From Mariprofundaceae bacterium (GTDB lineage: Bacteria; Pseudomonadota; Zetaproteobacteria; Mariprofundales; Mariprofundaceae): a stretch of 7,169 bases of DNA. Both the position numbers and the translations under genes were made by a program. This document shows positions 1 through 6,449 of the stretch, one piece after another. The notes below the pieces were generated by a model. The model saw nothing but the letters and a program-made list of their open reading frames with translations. It ran no database searches and was not told where the DNA came from. The stretch lies in NCBI GenBank assembly GCA_030950875.1, contig JAUZQS010000010.1, positions 1 to 7,169 of the forward strand. The letters are read 5' to 3'. Within the stretch, counting starts at the first letter, position 1. The number at the start of each line of letters is the position of its first letter.

Positions 1-657
1 ATAACGATCGGTAACAGAAAGCAATCGCTTGAAGGTGATATGCCCATCAATCTCATCGGTTTGATTGATCAGCACCATAAAACGCCGCACGCCGCGTTGC
101 TGGGATAATACTTTTATCAACGCATAAGCATCCGTCAACGAGGTAGGATCAGGGGTGAGTACGACCAAAGCACTTTCTGCCGCCGAAGCAAAATACAATA
201 CATTATCGCCAATACCAGCGGCTGTATCAATGAGAATCAAATCGTAATCTTCGCCTGCTTCGCGCAGGCTATCGAGAATTGTTTGCTGCTGAGCAACATT
301 CAAACTGGTCAGCTCATACAAACCGCTGCCACCCGGCAACACATCGAAACCTTGCGGGCACGATACAATAAGCTCTTTTAAAGGGGTATCACCAGTCAAT
401 AAATTGCGCATGGTGTGGCTTGAATGAATGCCCAACATCACATCAACATTGGCCAAGCCCAGATCAGCATCAATCAGCAACACACGCTTGCCCAATTGCG
501 CTGCCCGCGCAGCCAAATGCACCGACATAAAGGTTTTACCAACACCACCCTTACCACTGCTCACCGAAATAACGCGCGGTGAAATAATACGACGAATATC
601 CTTCACATGTTCATTGTCCCCATCGTCATTTATAGCATTCACGGCAACATCACTCAT
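1..657 (-). CDS. flhG: FlhG/FleN (MinD-type ATPase, flagellar number regulator), 3' part missing
   Basis: ParA/MinD-family ATPase that limits the number of polar flagella and works with FlhF at the cell pole. My translation gives 219 residues before the window edge; the family is usually about 270-300, so the C-terminus, including the membrane-targeting helix, is not visible. Visible motifs are the deviant Walker A KGGVGKT at residues 36-42, the switch I region DADLGLANVD at 63-72, and the switch II region LIDTAAGIGD near 142-150. PDPTSLTDAYALIK near 170-182 is typical of FlhG/FleN rather than general MinD. The ATG at 657 overlaps the flhF stop as ATGA and has a strong Shine-Dalgarno AGGGAGA at 665-671, seven nt upstream. 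The 34-residue N-terminal extension lacks an obvious DQAxxLR motif, which in some FlhG proteins stimulates FlhF GTPase. The name rests on motifs plus position after flhF. Confidence 0.95.
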   Translation of the reverse strand, partial: MSDVAVNAINDDGDNEHVKDIRRIISPRVISVSSGKGGVGKTFMSVHLAARAAQLGKRVLLIDADLGLANVDVMLGIHSSHTMRNLLTGDTPLKELIVSCPQGFDVLPGGSGLYELTSLNVAQQQTILDSLREAGEDYDLILIDTAAGIGDNVLYFASAAESALVVLTPDPTSLTDAYALIKVLSQQRGVRRFMVLINQTDEIDGHITFKRLLSVTDRY

Positions 658-1745
658 GTGTTTGTCTCCCTGTATTGTTTGCTGAGCAAGGTGGTTAAAG
701 CGGCTGCATTGAGCCAGCCCATTTGTTCAGGCACTTCCGATCCAAAGCTGCAATAACTCATCGGCAAACCACTGGCCAGCGACCAATTCACAATCTTGCC
801 CGGCTTCTGGGTTTCATCCAGTTTGGAAAAAGCAATGTCTGTCATATCCGATGCCACGGCGTGTTTCAATTGCTGCATGCCATCCTCCTCATCCATATTG
901 GCTGGAAGCATCATAAAACGACGATACGATACATCACTTGGCAATGCCCGCGCCAATGTGTTCCACACGTCCGTTTGCCGTTTTAAGCTTGTATCGCGTT
1001 GAGGGCTCCAGCCTTCAGTGTCTATAAGCATGAGTTGTGCCGTTTGTAGTTGTGGTAGCATTTTTTGCACATCGGTGGCTTTTCTAAGCACCAAAAAAGG
1101 AATACCCAGTGTGTTAGCATACGCACGCAACACATCAAGCCCCGCCATACGTTCAGTATCCGTAGAAAGCAAGACAACACGCACACCTTTCATACTATAG
1201 TGTGCCGCAAGTTTGGCGATCAAGGTACTTTTACCACAACCCGATGGGCCTGAAAAAACCAACGCACTACGCTCTGTAAAAGGAGTCACCCGGTTTGCCC
1301 AAGCAATATTGTGACTACCCAAGGGTTTCTTTTGACTAAAGTCCGCTGCCATATCAAAGGCATAACTCATCGACACGCCCAGCTTGGCTAAATGGTCAAA
1401 AGCATCCCGTTCGGAGCCATTATTCAAGGTCTGACGCAAACGATCTGATTCTGCATGACCCAGCCCTTCAACAATACGTTCAAGTCGATCCAAGGTGATA
1501 TCAGCCTCTCGACTTGGCGCTTGCACAACTGGCGAAACGGCGGCGTGTTCGTGGTGTCCATTGGCATGCGATACCTGCTGCGGCACATCCTTGCTATCCA
1601 AAGCAGCATGCACATTCCAAATGATTTCGCCCTGTTCATCACGACCTTTTTGGCGATCTAAAATTAACGCTTCGGGGCCCATATCCTGGCGCACTTTGGC
1701 CAGTGCTTCATGCAACTGGGGGGCAGTAAAAACTTTAATTCTCAT
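654..1745 (-). CDS. flhF: FlhF, SRP-type GTPase for polar flagellar placement (short, divergent)
   Basis: SRP/FtsY-like GTPase that recruits early flagellar parts to the pole, at the inner membrane. The N-terminus MRIKVFTAPQLHEALAKVRQ and GPEALIL (residues 23-29) is the typical FlhF B-domain start. A low-complexity linker with His and Ala follows (about 50-80), then the NG domain. G1 is GPSGCGKST at 166-174. The DTxR-type motif STDTERMAGLDVLRAYA starts at 194. The G3 position reads IDTEGWS at 241-247 where DTAGR is usual. G4 is SKLDE at 307-311 and the closing loop SFGSEVP is at 333-339. Its 363 residues are shorter than the roughly 430-500 of Pseudomonas or Vibrio forms. The ATG at 1745 overlaps the flhA end by 11 nt; only a weak GTGAG lies upstream, so translation is probably coupled to flhA. 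GTP hydrolysis may be altered, but binding motifs remain. Confidence 0.93.
   Translation of the reverse strand: MRIKVFTAPQLHEALAKVRQDMGPEALILDRQKGRDEQGEIIWNVHAALDSKDVPQQVSHANGHHEHAAVSPVVQAPSREADITLDRLERIVEGLGHAESDRLRQTLNNGSERDAFDHLAKLGVSMSYAFDMAADFSQKKPLGSHNIAWANRVTPFTERSALVFSGPSGCGKSTLIAKLAAHYSMKGVRVVLLSTDTERMAGLDVLRAYANTLGIPFLVLRKATDVQKMLPQLQTAQLMLIDTEGWSPQRDTSLKRQTDVWNTLARALPSDVSYRRFMMLPANMDEEDGMQQLKHAVASDMTDIAFSKLDETQKPGKIVNWSLASGLPMSYCSFGSEVPEQMGWLNAAALTTLLSKQYRETNT
665..671 (-). promoter_or_regulatory. Ribosome binding site of flhG
   Basis: Read on the minus strand this is AGGGAGA, seven nt before the flhG ATG and inside the 3' end of flhF. It is the strongest Shine-Dalgarno in the operon. 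It suggests flhG is initiated on its own as well as by coupling through the ATGA overlap. Confidence 0.7.
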
Positions 1746-3819
1746 CGTATAAACTCACTTTTGCCAAGGCTTGCACGTCTGTTTGTGGAGGGATTTCAGC
1801 GATAGACAACACCACAATCCGAGTCATCACCTTACGCAACGCCAGCGACAATGGCCCACGCAATTGTGGTGTAGTCAACAGCACCGGCACATCCACTTCA
1901 TATTGGCTGGCAACTTCATTTATACGTGACATAAAGCGTTGCCATTCCGGCATATCCAATGGCAAAGACCAGCCCGCCTGTTGGCCCAAACGTTCCATCA
2001 TGCGCTGCTCCAGTTCACCATCCAGCATAAATACAGCCAATTCACCTTGCGGATTCAGATAACGCTGAGTGATAGTACGCCCCAAACGTTCTCGAACTTT
2101 TTCCACCAAATCCGACAAACTCAATTGTTGACCTGCCTGATCCGATAAGGTCTCCAAAATAAGCATCAAATCACGCACTGGAACCCATTCGGCCAACAAG
2201 CATTGCAAGACATTCTGCAACAAACCAACAGAGACCTGACTTGGAATAATTTCTTCGACCACTTTGGGATGACGTTCAGAGAACTTGGCCAACAAGTCAT
2301 GCACTTGGGTGCGATCCAACATTTCAGATGCCTGAGCGCGCAAAAGCTCTGTCAAATGGGTAATAATTACAGTCGATGGCTCCACCACAGTATAACCGGA
2401 CAATTCCGCTTGCTGACGTTTGTCTTCTGATATCCATAAAGCAGGCAAGCCAAAAGCCGGTTCCTGGGTTGCAATGCCTTCAATCGCAGGCCCTGTCACC
2501 TGACTTTCCAGAGCCAATAAATTATGTGGTCTGATCTCACCCTTACCCACCACAGCGCCACGAATCAAAATCTGATAATCAGACACACCGAGTTGTAAAT
2601 TATCCTTGATATGGACAGGAGGTAACACAAAACCAATCTCTTGGGTAATTTGGCGGCGCACCTTTTTCATGCGCTCGAGTAAATTCCCTTCGTTGTTGTT
2701 TTCCACCATATCAATCAAACCGTAGCCAATTTCAAGACGAATGGGATCTTCAACAAGCAGATCATCCAACGACTCTTCCATCGTCGGCTCAAGCTCCGGC
2801 GTAACATCTTCGGCCACCGGATTCATGAGTTTTTCTTGCTCCCCAAGACGCAGATACCAACCACTCACACCCAACCCCATCGCCAGCAACATGAATGGAA
2901 TGAATGGCAAACCGGGCACCAGACTTATCAACACCAGAGCACCACTCGCAATCCAATGTACTTTAGGATATTGGGTGAATTGCTCTTTTAATTCGAGGGG
3001 CAAAGCCACATTACCACTGGCACGTGTAATAATAATGCCTGCAGCAGTAGAAATAATCAGCGCAGGTATTTGTGACACCAAACCATCACCCACCGTCAAA
3101 AGACTGAACACCGACGCCGCATCACCGACAGTCATATCATTCTGCACCACTCCGATAATCAACCCACCGATGAGATTAATCATGGTAATAATCAAGCCGG
3201 CGACCGCATCACCACGCACAAACTTGGAAGCACCATCCATAGCACCATAAAATTCTGCTTCGCGCGAAACATTTTCGCGCCGGATGCGTGCATCCGCTTC
3301 ATTAATTAAGCCGGCATTCATATCCGCATCAATTGCCATTTGTTTGCCCGGCATCGCATCGAGTGTAAAACGTGCCGCCACTTCGGCGATTCGAGTCGAA
3401 CCTTTGGTGATTACGATGAAATTAATCAACACCAAAATAATGAAGATAATCAAGCCGACCGCCATATTACCGCCAGCCACAAAGGCTCCAAAACCCTGAA
3501 TAACATGCCCTGCCGCCGATGGCCCCTCCTGACCGTGCAACAAAATCAAACGGGTGGTTGCCACATTCAGTGACAAACGAAATAAAGTAGTCAGCAACAA
3601 TAACGAAGGAAAGACGGAGAATTCCAATGGTTTGGTGACATACAGAGAGGTCAATAAAATCAAGATAGCGATAGTTATATTCGCTGCCAGCAGGACATCC
3701 ATCAACCAGGTTGGCAATGGCACCATCATCACCAGCAAGATACCCAGCACACCGATAGCCAACAGCACATCCGTCTGTCTTCCGATACGCCCTAATGTTA
3801 TGGATGCGGCTGATGCCAT
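1735..3819 (-). CDS. flhA: FlhA, flagellar type III export gate protein
   Basis: Inner-membrane component of the flagellar export apparatus. Nine copies are known to form a ring whose cytoplasmic domains receive chaperone-substrate complexes, with the membrane part using the proton gradient. Length is 694 residues, normal for the family. Hydrophobic segments fill about residues 17-320. The FHIPEP-family signature lies between membrane segments: KGSTRIAEVAARFTLDAMPG at 139-158, then KQMAIDADMNAGL. KFVRGDAVAGLI near 199-210 carries D204, which by position matches the essential Asp208 of Salmonella FlhA. An acidic linker (about 334-358) leads to the soluble C-terminal domain, from about 360 to the end. 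The ATG at 3819 follows AGGGAG by 11 nt. It lies 29 nt after flhB and overlaps flhF by 11 nt, so all belong to one transcript. Confidence 0.98.
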   Translation of the reverse strand: MASAASITLGRIGRQTDVLLAIGVLGILLVMMVPLPTWLMDVLLAANITIAILILLTSLYVTKPLEFSVFPSLLLLTTLFRLSLNVATTRLILLHGQEGPSAAGHVIQGFGAFVAGGNMAVGLIIFIILVLINFIVITKGSTRIAEVAARFTLDAMPGKQMAIDADMNAGLINEADARIRRENVSREAEFYGAMDGASKFVRGDAVAGLIITMINLIGGLIIGVVQNDMTVGDAASVFSLLTVGDGLVSQIPALIISTAAGIIITRASGNVALPLELKEQFTQYPKVHWIASGALVLISLVPGLPFIPFMLLAMGLGVSGWYLRLGEQEKLMNPVAEDVTPELEPTMEESLDDLLVEDPIRLEIGYGLIDMVENNNEGNLLERMKKVRRQITQEIGFVLPPVHIKDNLQLGVSDYQILIRGAVVGKGEIRPHNLLALESQVTGPAIEGIATQEPAFGLPALWISEDKRQQAELSGYTVVEPSTVIITHLTELLRAQASEMLDRTQVHDLLAKFSERHPKVVEEIIPSQVSVGLLQNVLQCLLAEWVPVRDLMLILETLSDQAGQQLSLSDLVEKVRERLGRTITQRYLNPQGELAVFMLDGELEQRMMERLGQQAGWSLPLDMPEWQRFMSRINEVASQYEVDVPVLLTTPQLRGPLSLALRKVMTRIVVLSIAEIPPQTDVQALAKVSLYDEN

Positions 3820-3830
3820 GAGTGCTAGTT

Positions 3831-3836
3831 CTCCCT
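3831..3836 (-). promoter_or_regulatory. Ribosome binding site of flhA
   Basis: AGGGAG on the minus strand, 11 nt before the flhA ATG, within the 29-nt flhB-flhA gap. The spacing is a little long, but it supports this start over any internal one. Confidence 0.6.
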
Positions 3837-3848
3837 TTCGTTGTTATC

Positions 3849-4916
3849 TTAGTGTGGTTTTAACTTGAATACTTCGGCCAAAATAATGGCAATGGCTTCG
3901 AACAGGTCTTCTGGAATTTCATCGCCAATTTCCACATGCTTAAACAAGGATCTTGCCAAAGGTTTGTTTTCATGCAGTGGAATTTTATTTTCGCCTGCCA
4001 CTTCTCTTATTTTTGCCGCGATATGACCTTTTCCTTTGGCCAAGACACGCGGCGCTCCCAAGCCTCCCGGTTGATAGGCCAAAGCCACTGCAATACGGGT
4101 CGGGTTGGTAATCACAACATCGGCATCCGGCACATCTGCCATCATTCGGTTTTGCGCCTGTTGCATTTGCATCTGACGAATCTTGGCCTTTAATTGCGGA
4201 TCGCCTTCACTTTCTTTGTGTTCGTTACGAACTTCTTTTTTCGACATACGCATCGATTTCATATGTTCCCAGCGTTGATACAGCACATCAGTCAAGGCAA
4301 TGAAGGCAAAAATCACTGCAGCTAACGTAACGATGCGAATGCTGCCCTCCACCACCAAAGCACCAATATCGGCAGGTGAGCGAAATGCCGAGTGCAACAC
4401 TTCAGCATATAAATCATTCACAATCACATAACATGCTGTTGAAACCACAACAATTTTAAGAATCGATTTGACAAACTCAGCCAATGATTTGGTTGAAAAT
4501 AAGCGTTTCAAACCTTTCAGTGGACTAATCTTTTCCAATTTCGGTTGTAGGGTTTCAAAGGTAAAAACAGGCCCACTAACCGCCGCAGTAACCATCATCC
4601 CCAGCAACACGATCGGCAAGGCTATCGGCACAACCACCATGGCCATATCGCCGCCTATAGAAATCAACAGCGATTGCATGCCCTGTGGATTGACTTCCAT
4701 AGTAGCTTTTCCAGAAAGATAATAACCCATCATATGTATCAACGTATCAGCCAACCAGCCACCGATACCTGTCGCCATAATCATCACCAGCACTGCAAAT
4801 GAAATGGCCGTAGAAGGTTCTTTACTGCTAGGTACCTGGCCTTTTTTACGGGCATCCTCCAATCGTTTCGGGGATGCCTCTTCGGTTTGTTGACTTTTGT
4901 CCTGATCGTCAGACAT
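3849..4916 (-). CDS. flhB: FlhB, flagellar export gate and substrate-specificity switch
   Basis: Inner-membrane export-gate protein whose cytoplasmic domain self-cleaves to switch export from hook to filament subunits. Length is 355 residues, as expected. The start matches the family: DKSQQTEEASPKRLEDARKK at residues 6-25, followed by GQVPSSKE. Hydrophobic segments lie near 36-58, 90-115, 148-168 and 190-212. The conserved cytoplasmic linker runs from about 213, with QRWEHMKSMRMSKKEVRNEH at 214-233 and ESEGDP at 235-240, then RQMQ and DVPDADVVITNPT. The autocleavage site reads NPTR at 271-274 instead of the usual NPTH; Asn271 and Pro272, between which the cut occurs, are intact. The ATG at 4916 has no recognisable Shine-Dalgarno; a 13-codon upstream reading frame ends across it. 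First gene of the flagellar set in this window. Confidence 0.97.
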   Translation of the reverse strand: MSDDQDKSQQTEEASPKRLEDARKKGQVPSSKEPSTAISFAVLVMIMATGIGGWLADTLIHMMGYYLSGKATMEVNPQGMQSLLISIGGDMAMVVVPIALPIVLLGMMVTAAVSGPVFTFETLQPKLEKISPLKGLKRLFSTKSLAEFVKSILKIVVVSTACYVIVNDLYAEVLHSAFRSPADIGALVVEGSIRIVTLAAVIFAFIALTDVLYQRWEHMKSMRMSKKEVRNEHKESEGDPQLKAKIRQMQMQQAQNRMMADVPDADVVITNPTRIAVALAYQPGGLGAPRVLAKGKGHIAAKIREVAGENKIPLHENKPLARSLFKHVEIGDEIPEDLFEAIAIILAEVFKLKPH

Positions 4917-4992
4917 AGAGAGTCAAAGCGTCAAAAAATGGACGCATCATCCTGTTTCGTTGTTCTTGTTTTGCTTGCATAGCGTTAAGCTT

Positions 4993-5007
4993 GCAATAAG
5001 CAGGCCA
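4993..5007 (-). promoter_or_regulatory. Candidate sigma-54 (RpoN) promoter for the flhB-flhA-flhF-flhG operon
   Basis: Minus-strand reading TTGGCCTGCTTATTGCAA contains TGGC at 5007-5004 and TTGC at 4996-4993, separated by exactly seven bases. That is the -24/-12 spacing of the consensus TGGCACG-N4-TTGC. The fifth and sixth positions deviate (CT for AC), while the invariant GG and GC are present. Transcription would start near 4982, giving about 65 nt of leader before flhB. In Pseudomonas and Vibrio, flhA/flhB-type operons are known to be sigma-54 dependent with a FleQ/FlrA-type activator. A consensus match alone is not proof. Confidence 0.6.
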
Positions 5008-5036
5008 ATATAAGGCACGATGTGTGTGTTGTTTTG

Positions 5037-5137
5037 ATCGTAACTGCTCAGGTTATCCCCTGATTTGCCCGATTTCTGCGTCAAAAATACTCATGTGCAG
5101 GAGCACACTACGTAACTTTCCTTGAACTCGAACAAAT
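5037..5137. repeat. Intergenic ~100-bp repeat, copy A (next to the mlaA stop)
   Basis: Direct copy of the sequence at 5911-6010, about 85% identical by eye with three or four single-base gaps. Shared blocks include ATCGTAACT at the left end, ATTTCTGCGTCA, AGGAGCACACTACGTA and TTGAACTCGAACAAA at the right end. It ends one base before the mlaA stop codon. It has the GTAACTGCTCAGG end at 5040 but not the inverted right end seen in copy B, so it is one-sided or cut short. No gene is seen in it. Its left end lies about 30 bp upstream of the candidate sigma-54 promoter. Confidence 0.85.
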
Positions 5138-5138
5138 C

Positions 5139-5873
5139 TTACCAGTTATCATCTTCCCAGTTATCATCATTTCTTTGGGCTGGTGCAGGCGGATGACCAT
5201 CGTAAATCATAAAGTTTCGATTTTGTCGCCATGCTTCGCGGGTAAACACATAGGGATCAAGTGCCACCTCATCACGCATATTGGATGCATCAAGCAAGTG
5301 GGATCGTGTATCAATGTATTTAAGCACCGCGATTGGAAAAGTGACATAGGGTGTTACAACCAACCCCGCCCAAAACAACGGATCTGTTGCTGTGGATGTA
5401 ATAAAATCCGGCGTATCACGCACCGAACTGGGCCCCGCTAAAGGATAGACAATATATGCACCTTGTGAAAAGCCCCAAATGGCAAGTGTTTGGCCGAAAT
5501 CCTCTTGATGTCTCTCAAAACCCATTGATGATGCCACATCAACGAAACCTGCAAGACCAAGCGTGCTATTGATCATAAAACGCATAAAATCTTTGCTGCC
5601 TTGCGCTCCTTTGCCTTGCAAAAAATCATTCAGCACAGTATTCAGATACGTTGTGTTGTTATAAAAATTGGATACCGCTGTACGTATCGGCTTGGGAACA
5701 ACGGCGCTATACCCCTCTGCTGCGGGCTTTAAGCTGACAACATCAATGCTATCGTTGATCGTATCACTGACTCGGTTCACCGGCTCAATTGGATCAAAAT
5801 GGTTTTCTTGTGTCGCACAGGCAGAGAGGCTGAAGATGAGAAACAGCACAATAATATGGAATGGTATTTTCAT
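5139..5873 (-). CDS. mlaA: MlaA (VacJ) family outer-membrane lipoprotein
   Basis: Outer-membrane lipoprotein of the Mla pathway, which removes misplaced phospholipids from the outer leaflet and passes them to periplasmic MlaC. Length is 244 residues, normal for the family. Residues 1-18 are a lipoprotein signal with lipobox LSAC, Cys19 being the lipidated residue. Family motifs are FDPIEPVNR at 26-34, PKPIRTAVSNFYNN at 60-73, DFLQGKG at 83-89, EDFGQTLAIWG at 124-134 and YPLAGPSSVRDT at 143-154. The C-terminus is a short acidic repeat, DDNWEDDNW, produced by a 15-nt tandem duplication. The ATG at 5873 has only an AAGG about 14 nt upstream, so initiation looks weak, but the signal peptide fixes the start. 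No mlaBCDEF genes are adjacent. A strong terminator at 6168-6198 and repeats on both sides suggest it is transcribed alone. Confidence 0.95.
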   Translation of the reverse strand: MKIPFHIIVLFLIFSLSACATQENHFDPIEPVNRVSDTINDSIDVVSLKPAAEGYSAVVPKPIRTAVSNFYNNTTYLNTVLNDFLQGKGAQGSKDFMRFMINSTLGLAGFVDVASSMGFERHQEDFGQTLAIWGFSQGAYIVYPLAGPSSVRDTPDFITSTATDPLFWAGLVVTPYVTFPIAVLKYIDTRSHLLDASNMRDEVALDPYVFTREAWRQNRNFMIYDGHPPAPAQRNDDNWEDDNW

Positions 5874-5910
5874 GATGCCGAACTATGCCTTGGCGGCAAA
5901 CAATTGCACC

Positions 5911-6034
5911 ATCGTAACTACTCAGGTCATCCCCCTGATTTTTCCAATTTCTGCGTCATAGTACTCAAGTGAAGGAGCACACTACGTATTTTTCCCTTGA
6001 ACTCGAACAAACCAGGGGCGACCTGAGCAGTTAC
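5911..6034. repeat. MITE-like repeat, copy B, with inverted ends
   Basis: Positions 5911-6010 repeat copy A (5037-5137). Unlike copy A, this copy has matching inverted ends: 5914-5937 begins GTAACTACTCAGGTC, and the reverse complement of 6013-6034 begins GTAACTGCTCAGGTC. The arms agree over about 20 positions with a few mismatches and a 2-nt length difference. The whole is 121 bp with no complete gene, which fits a small non-autonomous element moved by an enzyme encoded elsewhere. I did not find a target-site duplication. It lies 37 nt upstream of the mlaA start and so must contain, or sit beside, that gene's promoter. Confidence 0.75.
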
Positions 6035-6044
6035 AGCCATTTTT

Positions 6045-6065
6045 GGGTGGGGTCTGAGTAGTTAC
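6045..6065. repeat. Additional inverted end of the GTAACT repeat family
   Basis: The reverse complement begins GTAACTACTCAGACC and shares its first 12 bases with the ends at 5914 and (one mismatch) 5040. It lies 10 nt beyond the right arm of copy B in the same orientation. It may be the right end of a second, nested or decayed element. Confidence 0.55.
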
Positions 6066-6167
6066 GCACGAGCTGACATATCCCAAAACCACTGAATACT
6101 TTAATACACCGTCATTTGTACCGTACACGCTATAGTATCCCATGAGCTCTATGACACCAACAAGCAT

Positions 6168-6198
6168 AAAAAAAACCTGCAAACACTAGGTTTACAGG
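6168..6198 (-). terminator. Rho-independent terminator downstream of the tmRNA 3' end
   Basis: On the minus strand the stem is CCTGTAAAC / GTTTGCAGG (nine pairs, one of them G-U) with a 5-nt loop, followed directly by eight T. It starts 28 nt after the CCA of the tmRNA-like fragment, as expected for the native terminator of that RNA gene left behind when an element inserted. It also insulates mlaA from anything upstream. Confidence 0.88.
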
Positions 6199-6226
6199 CT
6201 TTATGGATGCTTATGACACCCTCTTT

Positions 6227-6249
6227 TGGTGGAGGCGGTGGGAGTCGAA
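6227..6249 (-). other. Attachment site: duplicated 3' end of a tmRNA (ssrA-like) gene
   Basis: The minus strand reads TTCGACTCCCACCGCCTCC followed by ACCA. This parses as a T-loop (TTCGACT), a T-stem strand (CCCAC), an acceptor strand (CGCCTCC), discriminator A and CCA. No T-stem partner (GTGGG would be needed) or other tRNA part precedes it, so only the 3' tail is present. The acceptor has T at the position that gives the G3-U70 pair used by alanyl-tRNA synthetase, shared by tmRNA and tRNA-Ala. The CCCACCGCCTCC sequence fits tmRNA better than the usual tRNA-Ala end. This is the att core left where an island integrated into the 3' end. tmRNA rather than another RNA is my inference. Confidence 0.7.
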
Positions 6250-6250
6250 G

Positions 6251-6449
6251 ATCAAATAAAAGCTATGTATACCAATGGTTTAAAGAATCTAACTAATTAA
6301 ATGTTAATTAATACCGTGTTTCCTTTAGCTTTTTAAGTATAGTAATAAAAAACTAAAAGTCAATTTCGGTTTAGAGTAACATTTTTCGTGGTGTAGAGTT
6401 GCTGCTGTGATGAATAAATCTAAAAATATTATACTCGAATTGGCTCTGA
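6251..6449. other. AT-rich non-coding stretch between the att site and the AlpA-like gene
   Basis: No gene is seen here. It contains a 7-bp inverted repeat TAATTAA/TTAATTA with a 3-nt spacer at 6294-6310, and several A/T runs that would bend DNA. A TATACT at 6430-6435 could be the -10 box for the gene that starts at 6450, but I find no matching -35. Integrase or accessory-protein arm sites are commonly located in such positions, but no site can be assigned by eye. Confidence 0.4.

Noticed and set aside
2741..3250. Plus-strand open frame of 169 residues inside flhA
   Set aside because: It is antisense to the conserved flhA sequence, rich in Ser and Pro as antisense frames often are, and has no family motif.
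4926..4945. GCGTC/GACGC hairpin in the flhB leader
   Set aside because: Five base pairs with an eight-base loop and no T-run in the right place; too weak to call a terminator or regulatory structure.
5982..6182. Minus-strand reading frame of 66 residues upstream of mlaA
   Set aside because: Its start lies inside the stem of the strong terminator and its end runs through the inverted ends and repeat copy B. It has no ribosome site and no recognisable domain. It is most likely chance coding in repeat sequence.
6227..6249. A complete tRNA gene at this place
   Set aside because: Only the T-loop, 3' T-stem strand, acceptor strand and CCA are present. The sequence before them cannot form the D, anticodon or T arms.
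6250..6262. IHF binding site next to the att core
   Set aside because: ATCAA is present, but the TTR half at the required spacing is missing.
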